This document shows positions 32,733 to 41,847 of a stretch of DNA of 56,106 nt, piece after piece. Source of the stretch: Comamonadaceae bacterium (GTDB lineage Bacteria; Pseudomonadota; Gammaproteobacteria; Burkholderiales; Burkholderiaceae_C). Position numbers and translations under genes: made by a program. Positions within the stretch are counted from its first letter, which is position 1, and each line of letters begins with the position of its first letter. The stretch lies in NCBI GenBank assembly GCA_947378785.1, contig CANCLK010000011.1, forward strand, positions 1 to 56,106, given 5' to 3'. The notes beneath the pieces are model-generated. The model ran no database searches. It saw nothing but the letters and a program-made list of their open reading frames with translations, and was not told the origin of the DNA.

Positions 32733-34108
32733 CAACGCTAAGTCAGACCCTCACGCCGATGCCTGCGCTGTCGGCCTATATCGCCAGTGCATTGGCGCAG
32801 CCCTTGCCGCCTGAGGTCGTTGAGAAGGCCAAGTTTCATTTGTTAGACACCTTGTCCTCAATGGTGTCTGGCTCGCAACTCCTCGCGGGTCAAAAAGCCA
32901 TCGCCTTTGTTGAGGCGCAAGGTATCAGTTCAACGCAAGCGGTTCTGGCCGGGACGACCTTGCGCACCACCGCCATCAACGCGGCCATGGCCAATGGCAT
33001 GTTTGCGCATGCCGATGAAACGGATGATTCGCACGCGGCCTCGCTGACGCATCCTGGCTGCGGCATCGTGCCTGCGGTGCTGGCCGCAGCAGAGCTGTAC
33101 GCCCGCAGCGGCACGGCCGTGTTGCGTGCGATGACGCTCGGCTACGACGTCTGCTGCCGACTGACCCTGTCGCTCGACCCCTATGCCTTCAGAGCGGCCG
33201 GCCACTCCAGCCATACCTTCGGTCCTAATTTTGGCGCAGCTGCCGCAGCCGGCGCATTGGCCGGGGTGGATGCCCAGCAAGCCCGCTACCTGATGTCGTA
33301 TGCCGCGCAGCAGGCGTCAGGTGTGTCTTGCTGGATGCGTGACAAAGACCATGTTGAGAAAGCCTTTGACTTCGGCGGTATGGCGGCCCGCAATGGGATG
33401 ACAGCGGCGCTGATGGTGGCGCTCGGCTTCACCGGTGTCGATGATGTTTTCTCAGGTGAGCGGTGTTTTTACGATGCTTACGGTGAATCGCCAGACCGAA
33501 CTGCGTTGGGGCGCGAACTCGGTACGCGCTATGAACTCTTGGGCACCAGTATCAAACGTTGGACGGTGGGCTCTCCCATACAAGCACCCGTCGATGCACT
33601 TGATTTGTTGATTCGCAAACATGGTTTACGCGCCGCGGACGTGCGTGCCATGCATGTGCGTATTCCGCACGAGTCGCTGACCATCGTCAACAACCGCGAC
33701 ATGCCAGAAATTTGCCTGCAACATTTGTTGGCCGTGTTGCTGCTGGATGGTGCCATGAGCTTTGCCTCTGCCCACGACCGTCCTCGCATGGAAGACCCGC
33801 AAGTGTTGGCCATTCGAAATGGCATCACACTGCAGGGTGACGATGTTTTGTCGCGCGCCATGCCAAGTCGCCAAGGCATCGTTGAGGTGACGCTGACCAA
33901 CGGCGATACGCTGCGCGAACACACCTTGGCCGTTCGAGGAACGCCTGGCAATCCCATGACCCGGCAAGAGCTGCAAGACAAATGCATGGAACTGTTGGGC
34001 CCGGTGCTGGGGGCAGCGCAAGCTGCTCGTTTATGCGCGACGGTCTGGGCAATTGAAAACGAAAATGATGCGCGACAGCTGGCCAGCTTGCTGCAGCCAG
34101 CGGATTAG
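32729..34108 (+). CDS. MmgE/PrpD-family protein 2
   Basis: A 459-residue paralogue of the preceding protein, with ANGMFAHADETDDSHAASL near residue 90 in place of the DYDDTH motif, HPGCGIVPAVLAAAE, and GTSIKRWTVGSPIQAPVDA instead of HKPYACG. The divergence in these active-site segments suggests a different substrate or a non-identical subunit of a heteromer. Translation is coupled to PrpD 1 (ATGA). It ends the rightward cluster, 5 bp from the convergent AEC gene, without an obvious terminator. Confidence 0.88.
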   Translation: MTTLSQTLTPMPALSAYIASALAQPLPPEVVEKAKFHLLDTLSSMVSGSQLLAGQKAIAFVEAQGISSTQAVLAGTTLRTTAINAAMANGMFAHADETDDSHAASLTHPGCGIVPAVLAAAELYARSGTAVLRAMTLGYDVCCRLTLSLDPYAFRAAGHSSHTFGPNFGAAAAAGALAGVDAQQARYLMSYAAQQASGVSCWMRDKDHVEKAFDFGGMAARNGMTAALMVALGFTGVDDVFSGERCFYDAYGESPDRTALGRELGTRYELLGTSIKRWTVGSPIQAPVDALDLLIRKHGLRAADVRAMHVRIPHESLTIVNNRDMPEICLQHLLAVLLLDGAMSFASAHDRPRMEDPQVLAIRNGITLQGDDVLSRAMPSRQGIVEVTLTNGDTLREHTLAVRGTPGNPMTRQELQDKCMELLGPVLGAAQAARLCATVWAIENENDARQLASLLQPAD

Positions 34109-34113
34109 ATTCG

Positions 34114-34986
34114 TTAGAACGCCAACCAGATGCCCAGCGGTAAAAAAAGCAAACTGGCTAAGTGACCGACGACGACCATGGATGCCACTTTGTTCGGTTC
34201 AACCTGAAATTTATCGGCCAACATGAAGTTGAAAACAGCGGGGGGTAGGCAGGCGAACAGAATCAAAGTGCCGCGTTCGACACCTTGCAGCGGGATCAGC
34301 TGGAGTATTAAAAAAACAGTGACCAGTCGCACTGCCATGGTCAAAAAAGACGCCTGTAAGCCAACCTTGACGTCGCTGATCTGACTGGTTGACAAACGTG
34401 CTCCCAGTGACAAAAGCATCATCGGCACAAGCACGTTGCCAATCATGCCCAGTGGCGTGACAAACCACGTGGGCAGGGCCCATTGCAGTTGTGAAAACGT
34501 CACGCCAAGCACCGTGGCCCAGACCAATGGGTTCGCATAGACCATGCGCCAGTCGACTCGACCGCTCATCACCGCAGAGCCTAGCGTGAAGTGCAGCAGA
34601 TTAGAGATGACCAGCAGCACGACTGCCGACGCCAGTCCTGTGGCCCCAAAGGCCAACACAATCAATGGGATGCCGACCGGCCCGACATTGGTGAACATGG
34701 TGCACGGCAAAAATGCACGCCATGAAGCGCCCGACAACCTGGCCACCGGCAAGGCCAAAAGTCCGCTCAGCAAGATAAAAAGAAGCGCCGCACCGGTGAA
34801 CGACACCGCCGCGACAGCATCAAAGCTCTTGGTCGACAGCGATGTGAAGATCAAGATGGGCAAAGCCACATCGACGATCAACTTGTTGGCCCCGGCCAAG
34901 TCGGGCTTGACTTTTCGGCTGTATATAAATCCGATGAAGACGATGACGAAGATCGGCAACGTGATGTCTGCAATTTGAAGGGTCAT
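34114..34986 (-). CDS. AEC (auxin efflux carrier) family transporter
   Basis: A 290-residue inner-membrane carrier with about nine or ten hydrophobic segments (IADITLPIFVIVFIGFIY, LIVDVALPILIFTSLS, LLFILLSGLLALPVARL, VVLLVISNLLHFTLG, LILFACLPPAVFNFML, VGHLASLLFLPLGIWLAF). Conserved family parts are IFTSLSTKSFD, NVGPVGIPLI and ACLPPAVFNF. Some bacterial AEC members export or import malate or malonate. ATG at 34986 begins the first membrane segment; upstream frame to 35043 is not needed. It may move the acids handled by the neighbouring operons. Confidence 0.88.
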   Translation of the reverse strand: MTLQIADITLPIFVIVFIGFIYSRKVKPDLAGANKLIVDVALPILIFTSLSTKSFDAVAAVSFTGAALLFILLSGLLALPVARLSGASWRAFLPCTMFTNVGPVGIPLIVLAFGATGLASAVVLLVISNLLHFTLGSAVMSGRVDWRMVYANPLVWATVLGVTFSQLQWALPTWFVTPLGMIGNVLVPMMLLSLGARLSTSQISDVKVGLQASFLTMAVRLVTVFLILQLIPLQGVERGTLILFACLPPAVFNFMLADKFQVEPNKVASMVVVGHLASLLFLPLGIWLAF

Positions 34987-35182
34987 GAATGTGCAGGCGT
35001 TGTGTGTGTAGGATCGGTCAGCCACTGCAGATCGGTGGCTCAACTATTGGCATGAATTTTAGGTCACGCAGAGGATGGTATTTTTGCGGTTTAGCGCACC
35101 TTGATCCATCAAAATGCCATCCTATGATGCGAAGCTGCAGAGTCAATACAAAAATGATGTTATCAACCGCAAGAGTCAATCC

Positions 35183-36181
35183 ATGAAGCCTTCTATTTCA
35201 AGACGCCATCTGTCTACATTGATTGCGGCCGCGCTGAGCGTCTTCGCTCTGGTTGCGCTGGCGCAGCCAGCGGTTGCACAAAGCTGGCCGGACAAGCCCG
35301 TTCGCGTGATCGTGCCGGCACCGGCTGGCAGTTCGCTGGACGTGATCGTTCGCAGCATGGGCGAGGCGCTGAAGTCCCGCTGGGGTCAGCCACTGATTGT
35401 GGACAACAAGCCCGGCGCTGGCGGCACCATTGGCATGGATGCGGTGGCCAAGGCTGCGCCTGACGGCTACACCTTGGGCATTGGCTTCAATGGCCCGATC
35501 GCCTTCGCCCCCTTCATGTTCAAAAAGATGGCCTACGACCCGGCCAAGGACTTACTCCCCATCGTCCTGACGACCTCCCAACCCAACGTGCTGGCGGTGC
35601 CGGCCAATCACCCGGCCAACAACCTGCGCGAGTTTTTGGTCTGGGCCAAGTCGCAGGGCAACAAGGTCAGCTACGCCTCTGTCGGCCTCGGCAGTTCATC
35701 ACACCTGTCGATGGAGTTGCTGAAAACCACGGCTGGCTTTGAGGCGACACATGTGCCTTTCAATGGTTCGCCGCCTGCGGCCATGTCGGTGGCTCAGGGC
35801 GAAACCCAGGCGCTGCTGGCAGTCGAGCCGGCTTTGTTGGCGCTGGTGCAGGGTGGGCGGCTGAAGTTGCTGGCCGTCACCAGCCCACAGCGGCTGGCTG
35901 CACGCCCTGAGTTGCCCACGGTGGCCGAAGCTGGATTCACTGGTTTTGACGCACTCGCATGGAATGGCCTATTTGCACCGGCAGGCACCAGTGCCGAGAT
36001 CATCCATCGCATCAATGTTGACGTGAACGCCGCCATGGCAGAACCTGCATTTCGCCAGACCATGGCCAAGCAGGGTCTCATCGTTGGCGGTGGTTCGGCT
36101 GCGAAATTCAAGTCATTCATTGACAGCGAATCGCGCAAGTGGGGTGCCATCATCACCAAAGCTGGCATCACGCTGGACTGA
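35183..36181 (+). CDS. TctC/Bug-type periplasmic solute-binding protein (Bug 9)
   Basis: A 332-residue protein with a signal of mixed Tat/Sec look (SISRRHLSTLIAAALSVFAL, cleavage near AVAQ). The first loop is VIVPAPAGSSLD with Arg four residues on; it lacks the common PF and double Gly. The second lobe has YASVGLGSSSH and VPFNGSPPAAMSVAQG, with Asn instead of Lys, so the pocket differs from most others here. It is followed 12 bp later by a CaiB gene. Confidence 0.93.
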   Translation: MKPSISRRHLSTLIAAALSVFALVALAQPAVAQSWPDKPVRVIVPAPAGSSLDVIVRSMGEALKSRWGQPLIVDNKPGAGGTIGMDAVAKAAPDGYTLGIGFNGPIAFAPFMFKKMAYDPAKDLLPIVLTTSQPNVLAVPANHPANNLREFLVWAKSQGNKVSYASVGLGSSSHLSMELLKTTAGFEATHVPFNGSPPAAMSVAQGETQALLAVEPALLALVQGGRLKLLAVTSPQRLAARPELPTVAEAGFTGFDALAWNGLFAPAGTSAEIIHRINVDVNAAMAEPAFRQTMAKQGLIVGGGSAAKFKSFIDSESRKWGAIITKAGITLD

Positions 36182-36193
36182 AGAAAAATCCGC

Positions 36194-37402
36194 ATGACAC
36201 ACCAGAATGCTGCCTTACCGCTGGCCGGTATCCGCGTGCTGGACTTGTCCCGCGTGTTGGCCGGTCCAATGTGCGGCATGGTGTTGGGTGACTTTGGCGC
36301 TGAGGTCATCAAGGTTGAACACCCGGAGCGTGGCGACGACACCCGCGACTGGGGCCTACGCGTCGGCAAAACCGAAACCGCCTACTTCAACAGCATGAAC
36401 CGCAACAAGCGATCCATCACGCTGGACCTGCATCAGCCCGAGGCTGTGGAGATTGTGCTGGGCCTTGCGCGGCAATCCGACGTGGTGATTCAGAACTTCA
36501 AGTTCGGCGGCGCTGAAAAAATGGGGCTTGGTTACGAGCAGATCAAGGCGGTGCGCCCCGACCTCATTTACTGTTCGATTTCGGGCTACGACCGCAGTGG
36601 GCCTGAGGCGGCACGTCCCGGCTACGACCTAGTGGTGCAGGGCGAGGCTGGCCTGATGGCGATCAATGGCGAGCCGGATCAGCCACCGCTGAAATTCGGT
36701 GTAGCCGCGGTGGACATGTTCACCGGCATGTATGCCGCGCAGGCCGTTTTGGCCGCTTTGTTTGAGCGTCAAAAGACCGGGCGTGGGCGTCATATCGAGA
36801 TGGCGTTGTTCGACTGCGGCCTCATGATTTCGGCCTACTACGGGCTGGAAGCCATGCTGATGCAGAAAGACCCGCCGCGCTACGGCAATGCGCATCCGTC
36901 TATCGTGCCCTATGGTGTGTTCAACGCTGAGGATGGCCCACTGGTCATCACCGTGGGCAACAACGCCCAGTTTGAGCGCTTTTGCCGCACCGTGATTGAT
37001 CGCCCCGACCTCGCCGATGACGAGCGCTTCAAGAGCAACCTAGGGCGCGGCACCCACCGTGAGGCGCTGATGGCCGAGATCCTGCGCGAGCTGGGCTGCC
37101 GTTCGCGCCAGCGCCTGCTACAACGCCTCAAGGCCGCAGGGATTCCATGTGGTGAAGTGCTGGGCTTGTATGAAGCGCTGACCTCAGAACGTGCCGAGCG
37201 TGGTGGTCTGGTGACGCAGCAGCCGCACTCGGTGGCGGGCAGCACCCATGTGATGGCACCGCCCTATCGACTGGATGGTGAGCGCTTACCGGTGCGCCAT
37301 GCACCGCCAGAATTGGGTGAAGGCACGCGCGACATTTTGACCGACTTGCTTGGGCTCAGCGACGAGCGCTTAGCCGAACTCAAAACGCTTGGCGTGCTGT
37401 GA
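36194..37402 (+). CDS. CaiB/BaiF (class III) CoA-transferase, second copy
   Basis: A 402-residue CoA-transferase starting LAGIRVLDLSRVLAGPMCGM. The GAEVIKVEHPERGDDTRDWG stretch and MNRNKRSITLDL are typical, and the catalytic Asp lies in RPGYDLVVQGEAG near residue 140. It is not a close duplicate of the copy at 23063, since most conserved blocks differ in detail. The stop overlaps the acyl-CoA synthetase ATG (TGATG), so the locus has two routes to a CoA thioester: transfer and ATP-dependent ligation. Confidence 0.93.
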   Translation: MTHQNAALPLAGIRVLDLSRVLAGPMCGMVLGDFGAEVIKVEHPERGDDTRDWGLRVGKTETAYFNSMNRNKRSITLDLHQPEAVEIVLGLARQSDVVIQNFKFGGAEKMGLGYEQIKAVRPDLIYCSISGYDRSGPEAARPGYDLVVQGEAGLMAINGEPDQPPLKFGVAAVDMFTGMYAAQAVLAALFERQKTGRGRHIEMALFDCGLMISAYYGLEAMLMQKDPPRYGNAHPSIVPYGVFNAEDGPLVITVGNNAQFERFCRTVIDRPDLADDERFKSNLGRGTHREALMAEILRELGCRSRQRLLQRLKAAGIPCGEVLGLYEALTSERAERGGLVTQQPHSVAGSTHVMAPPYRLDGERLPVRHAPPELGEGTRDILTDLLGLSDERLAELKTLGVL

Positions 37403-39006
37403 TGGAAACCAGTCAAGCCGCCATGAATAAGCCGCTCGCTACAGCCGCCTTACCGCCGTTTCGAGCCCTGCCTGACCTCGTGCGAGAGCACGCACGGCAA
37501 CGTCCGCAGGCCCTCGCGATGTGTGATGACGAGATTGCCCTGACTTGGGCGCAGCTGGATCAGTTGGTGGACTCGGTGGCTGCCTCATTACAGCGCGATG
37601 GCCTGCGACTTGGCGATGTGGCAGCTCTCTGCGCGGCTCCTTGCGTACGCTACGCTGCCGTTTTCTTGGGGGTGCTGCGTTGTGGCGCGGTGGTGGCACC
37701 GTTGTCACCGTCGGTCACGCCGCAGGTATTCGCCGCGATGCTGGGCGATGCGCAGGCCCGCGTGCTCTTTGTTGACACGTCGACCCGTCAACTGCTTCAG
37801 GCTGATGGGATGGCCAGTGCCAAGGTGGTGATGCTGGATCAGGCTCCGAATGTGCCCGACGTCAAGTCCGGCCCGCACTGGCCGCACTGGGAAGATTGGC
37901 TCGTCGCCGATCCTGTGCAGCCTATTCCGGTCGACATAGCGCCCGAAGACCCGTGCAACATCATTTACTCGTCGGGGACCACAGACACGCCGAAAGGGAT
38001 TGTGCAGTCACACGGCATGCGCTGGGCTCATGTGGTGCGCGGGGGAGGTTTTGCTTATGGGCCTGAGAGCGTCACGCTGCTGGCAACGCCGCTGTACTCC
38101 AACACCACATTGGTGTCTTTTTTCCCGACGGTGGCATGGGGCGGTTGCGTGCGGCTGATGGCGCGCTTTGATGCCCTGCGTTACCTCCAGATCGCCCAAG
38201 CTATTCGTGCCAGCCACACCATGCTGGTGCCGGTGCAGTACCAGCGCATCATGGCTTTGCCTCAGTTTGGCGAGTTTGACTTGTCGGCGTTCAAAGCCAA
38301 GTTCTGTACCAGCGCCCCGTTTCGCGCTGAGCTGAAGGCAGATGTTCTGGCCCGGTGGCCAGGCGGGCTGGTCGAGTTCTATGGCATGACCGAAGGCGGC
38401 GGCTCCTGCATCTTGGTGGCGCACTTGCACCCCGACAAACTTCACACCATTGGCCAACCGGCCGCTACCAGCGACATGCGGCTGATCGACGAAGAAGGCC
38501 ATGAGTTGCCCGCCGGTGCGATCGGTGAAATAGTCGGTCATTCGCCTGGCATGATGACCGGTTACCACCGCCGGCCTGAGCTGACACGCGAGGTTGAATG
38601 GTTCGACGCCCACGGCAAGCGCTTTATTCGATCCGGTGACGTGGGTCGTTTTGATGCCGATGGATTCCTCACGCTGCTGGACCGCCGCAAGGACATGATC
38701 ATCAGCGGCGGCTTCAATATTTACCCCAGTGATCTAGAGGCCCAACTGCGCCAGCACCCGGGCGTGCAAGACGTCGCTGTGACCGGTGTGCCGAGCGAAC
38801 AGTGGGGTGAAACCCCGGTCGCGTTTGTGCGACGCCGGTCTGGCGCGACCGATGAGGCTGCGCAGATCATGGCTTGGTACAACGCCCGTGCTGGCAAGAT
38901 GCAGCGCTTGGCTACGCTGTACTTTATTGACGAATTGCCGCGCAGCGCCATCGGGAAAGTACTCAAGCGTGAACTGCGCGATCTGCATCAAAAAATGTCA
39001 TCATGA
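37402..39006 (+). CDS. AMP-dependent acyl-CoA synthetase/ligase
   Basis: A 534-residue ANL-superfamily ligase. Visible core motifs are A3 IIYSSGTTDTPKG near residue 190, A5 EFYGMTEGGG, A7 IRSGDVGRFDADGFL, A8 DRRKDMIISGGFNIYPS and the A10 lysine in PRSAIGKVLKREL. The enzyme activates a carboxylic acid as an acyl-AMP and then forms the CoA thioester. It is coupled to CaiB by a TGATG overlap. The start at 37402 uses the overlapping ATG; an in-frame ATG at 37426 is an alternative. Confidence 0.93.
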   Translation: METSQAAMNKPLATAALPPFRALPDLVREHARQRPQALAMCDDEIALTWAQLDQLVDSVAASLQRDGLRLGDVAALCAAPCVRYAAVFLGVLRCGAVVAPLSPSVTPQVFAAMLGDAQARVLFVDTSTRQLLQADGMASAKVVMLDQAPNVPDVKSGPHWPHWEDWLVADPVQPIPVDIAPEDPCNIIYSSGTTDTPKGIVQSHGMRWAHVVRGGGFAYGPESVTLLATPLYSNTTLVSFFPTVAWGGCVRLMARFDALRYLQIAQAIRASHTMLVPVQYQRIMALPQFGEFDLSAFKAKFCTSAPFRAELKADVLARWPGGLVEFYGMTEGGGSCILVAHLHPDKLHTIGQPAATSDMRLIDEEGHELPAGAIGEIVGHSPGMMTGYHRRPELTREVEWFDAHGKRFIRSGDVGRFDADGFLTLLDRRKDMIISGGFNIYPSDLEAQLRQHPGVQDVAVTGVPSEQWGETPVAFVRRRSGATDEAAQIMAWYNARAGKMQRLATLYFIDELPRSAIGKVLKRELRDLHQKMSS

Positions 39007-39040
39007 GGGGGCCACGTTAACAATCAAGCAGGAGACCGGT

Positions 39041-40039
39041 ATGTCAAATTCACTGTCACGACGCAGCGTTATTCAGCTTGCAGCCTCCGGTCTGGCCGCT
39101 GCGGCACTGCCGTCCATCTCCCCGTCAATGGCCCAGTCGAGCGCTTGGCCGAATCGCCCCATCCGCCTCATCGTGCCGTACACCGCAGGTGGTTTCACTG
39201 ACCAGATGGCTCGTCTGGTGCAAGCGGGTTTGCAAAGCCGGCTGGGTCAGACCGTGGTGATTGAAAACACGCCGGGTGCCAACGGCATCATCGGTGTCAA
39301 TGCCGTGGCCAAAGCCGCGCCTGATGGGCACACTTTCGGCGTCGTGATTGCGGCCCATGCGGCCAACACCACCCTCTACCCCAAGCTGCCGTACAACCCC
39401 GAGAAAGACTTGGTCGGCGTTTCCCTGATGGGCATATCGCCCTTGCTAGCGGCTGTACCGATCGACGCGCCGTTCAAAAATGCCACCGAGCTGGTGGCTT
39501 ATGCCAGAGCCCATCCGGGCAAGGTCAGTTTTGGGTCCTCTGGCAATGGGTCTGCTGCGCATCTGACGACCGAGTTGCTGAAAGCCATCACCAAAACCTA
39601 CATGGTGCACATCCCTTATCGGGGTTCTGCGCCTGCGCTCACCGATTTGTTGGGCGGGCATATTCAGCTGCTGTTTGATGCCCCCACCAATTTGATCCAG
39701 CCCGGGAAAACTGGTCGTATTCGACTGATTGGTGTTTCAAGCGACCGTCGCCTGCCTGCTTCGCCTGATGTCCCCACCTTCATTGAGCAGGGTTTGAAGG
39801 ACTTCACCGGCAGCACGTGGGCCAGCATGATTTGCCCATCGGGTACGCCGCGTGACATCGTGCAGCGCATGTCTGACGAGGTCAGCCGGATCATCCGCAG
39901 CGACGCTGCTCGGACGCGGCTGGATGCCATGGGCACGTTTGCCGAAGGCAGCACACCACAAGCCTGTGATGCCTTCATCGCCAGTGAAACGGCCAAGTGG
40001 GCCGAGGTCATCAAGAGCGCTGGCGTCACGGCCAGTTGA
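39041..40039 (+). CDS. TctC/Bug-type periplasmic solute-binding protein (Bug 10)
   Basis: A 332-residue protein with a twin-arginine-type signal (LSRRSVIQLAASGLAAAALP, cleavage near SMAQ). The first loop is VPYTAGGFTD with Arg four residues on. The second lobe has FGSSGNGSAAH and IPYRGSAPALTDLLGG. A GGAGA ribosome-binding site precedes ATG 39041. It is 34 bp after the ligase gene and ends 5 bp from the convergent Bug 11 gene. Confidence 0.94.
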   Translation: MSNSLSRRSVIQLAASGLAAAALPSISPSMAQSSAWPNRPIRLIVPYTAGGFTDQMARLVQAGLQSRLGQTVVIENTPGANGIIGVNAVAKAAPDGHTFGVVIAAHAANTTLYPKLPYNPEKDLVGVSLMGISPLLAAVPIDAPFKNATELVAYARAHPGKVSFGSSGNGSAAHLTTELLKAITKTYMVHIPYRGSAPALTDLLGGHIQLLFDAPTNLIQPGKTGRIRLIGVSSDRRLPASPDVPTFIEQGLKDFTGSTWASMICPSGTPRDIVQRMSDEVSRIIRSDAARTRLDAMGTFAEGSTPQACDAFIASETAKWAEVIKSAGVTAS

Positions 40040-40044
40040 GCCGG

Positions 40045-41016
40045 TCAGATCGGCTTGGCCAAGCCGAGTTTTTCGACCAGTGCTTTTTCGCGTAGGAAAG
40101 TCTCTTGGGCGAAACGTGTGTAAGCCGCGCTGTTCATGTAGATGGGCACCATGTCGTAGCGGGCCAGCGCGGTTTTGTAGCTTTCTTGTTCCATCGCCTG
40201 CTTGAAGGCGTCGTGTAAGCGCTTAACAACCTCGGGCGGTGTGCCCTTGGGCGCACCAATGCCGAAGGGTGAGTTCTGCACCATGTCCAGTCCGAGTTCA
40301 TTGAGCGTGGGCGCGTCTGGAAACTTGGCCAAGCGTTCCGCTCCCCAAGTGTTGAGGACGCGCAACTTGCCCGCTTGAACCTGCGGCGCAAAACCGGTGG
40401 AGTCGGCGGCGGCCATGATGTTATTGCCCATGATCGACTGCATCAGGTCGGCACTGCCCTTGTAGGGCACGTGCAGCAACTCCAAGCCTAGCTTTTGCGC
40501 GATCAGCTCCATGGTCAGGTGCGGGCTGGTCATGGTGCCAGTCGAGCCGTAGCTCAACTTGCCTGGGTTGGCTTTGGCCCAAGCCACAAAATCGGCCCAG
40601 GTTTTGAGTGGTGAGTCCGTTGGTACGACGACGCCAAAAGCGTAGCCGGTCACGTTCAACACGTAGCTGATGTCCTTGATCGGGTCCCAACTGATCTTGG
40701 TGGTGTATGGAAGACGAAACACGCCCAACGGAATTTGTCCCAAGGTGTAGCCATCGGCTGCGGATGACTGCAACTGCAAGGCGGGAAGCGTGCCACCAGC
40801 ACCGGGTTTGTTTTCAACAATCACCGGCTGACCCAAAACCTTTGATGCGTTGTCGGCCAGCACCCGCATCGTGATGTCGGTCGGCCCACCAGCCGGGAAG
40901 GCGATGACGAGCTTGATGGATCGGGTTGGAAAACTTTGCGCCTGCGCAACGCCACGCGCTCCCAGCAGAGGCACAGCCAGCGCAGCGGCAGAGCGCAGTA
41001 AATGTCGGCGTTGCAT
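40045..41016 (-). CDS. TctC/Bug-type periplasmic solute-binding protein (Bug 11)
   Basis: A 323-residue protein with a twin-arginine-type signal (MQRRHLLRSAAALAVPLLGA, cleavage near AQAQ). The first loop is VIAFPAGGPTD with Arg four residues on. The second lobe has YGSTGTMTSPH and VPYKGSADLMQSIMGN; the usual PAL after VPYKGS is replaced by ADL. It stands alone, transcribed toward Bug 10. GGAGA lies upstream of the ATG. Its final codons coincide with the Bug 10 terminator palindrome. Confidence 0.93.
   Translation of the reverse strand: MQRRHLLRSAAALAVPLLGARGVAQAQSFPTRSIKLVIAFPAGGPTDITMRVLADNASKVLGQPVIVENKPGAGGTLPALQLQSSAADGYTLGQIPLGVFRLPYTTKISWDPIKDISYVLNVTGYAFGVVVPTDSPLKTWADFVAWAKANPGKLSYGSTGTMTSPHLTMELIAQKLGLELLHVPYKGSADLMQSIMGNNIMAAADSTGFAPQVQAGKLRVLNTWGAERLAKFPDAPTLNELGLDMVQNSPFGIGAPKGTPPEVVKRLHDAFKQAMEQESYKTALARYDMVPIYMNSAAYTRFAQETFLREKALVEKLGLAKPI
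40050..40073 (+). terminator. Intrinsic terminator after Bug 10, inside Bug 11
   Basis: TCGGCTTGGCCAAGCCGA (40050-40067) is a perfect 18-bp palindrome. In RNA it forms a 7-bp stem with a GGCC loop, followed by GTTTTTC. It sits inside the last codons of the convergent gene. Confidence 0.75.
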
Positions 41017-41106
41017 AGAAGTCTCCTGAAGTATCAACCCAATAGCGTCAAAATATTATGAGTTAAAACGGGGACAGTGACATCAGGGCAATACCTGACG
41101 ACTGGC

Positions 41107-41847
41107 CTACACCAGCGTGATGGCTAGACACAATTCGTAGCCGACGCCCCAGACGGATTTGATGGCCGCTTCGTCGCCTTCCAATTGCACCGCTTTGAAT
41201 TTCTTGCGCAAGCGGGCCACCAATTCTTCAAGTGCGTGTTTGCTCATCAAATCGTCGGTGTCGTCATTGCCATACAGGTCGCATAAGACGCCCGACGACA
41301 AGGTGTTGTCTTTGGCCTGAATCAAGGCCACCAAAAGCGATTTTTCACGGTGTGTCAGCCTGAGTTTTTGCCCAGGCTGTGGGCCCGACAAAGTGCGGTC
41401 CCGCAAGTTCATTGACCACTCATCCTGAGCAATAATTTTTTTGACTCTGCGCCCTAGACTCAACAGCACCAGCACCAGTTCATCTGGGGCGATCGGCTTG
41501 GTCAGGTACATGTCGGCCCCACCGTCCTGGTAGCCTGAGATGCGGTCTTGCAGTGCGACCCGCGCTGTCATGATCACAATGCCTGCGGCGGGGAGGGTCT
41601 GCCTGAGCCGCCTGCACAGGCTCAAGCCGCTTTCGCCGGGCAAGTTCAAGTCGATGATGAACAGGTCAACCGCCTCGCGTGCCAGCAAATCATCCAAGGC
41701 AGATGCGCTGTTGACCGCATGCACAACGAATCCCGTGGCTGATAAGTGGATAACAATTTCTTCTCGCAAAAAACGATCGTCTTCGACCAAGGCGACAACC
41801 AGCGAGTGCGAAGCGTCCTTGGCTTTGAGCGGTTTGGACTTGATCAA
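41107..41847 (-). CDS. OmpR-type response regulator
   Basis: A 246-residue regulator. The receiver domain (about residues 16-130) has VEDDR, the phosphoacceptor Asp in FIIDLNLPG, Thr in VIMTAR and Lys in YLTKPI. The C-terminal winged-helix domain includes LRLTHREKSLLVALIQAK and ALEELVARLRKKF, ending GVGYELCLAI. The start appears to be TTG at 41847, within the TTGA that contains the kinase stop, so translation is coupled to the kinase gene. Confidence 0.92.
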   Translation of the reverse strand: MIKSKPLKAKDASHSLVVALVEDDRFLREEIVIHLSATGFVVHAVNSASALDDLLAREAVDLFIIDLNLPGESGLSLCRRLRQTLPAAGIVIMTARVALQDRISGYQDGGADMYLTKPIAPDELVLVLLSLGRRVKKIIAQDEWSMNLRDRTLSGPQPGQKLRLTHREKSLLVALIQAKDNTLSSGVLCDLYGNDDTDDLMSKHALEELVARLRKKFKAVQLEGDEAAIKSVWGVGYELCLAITLV

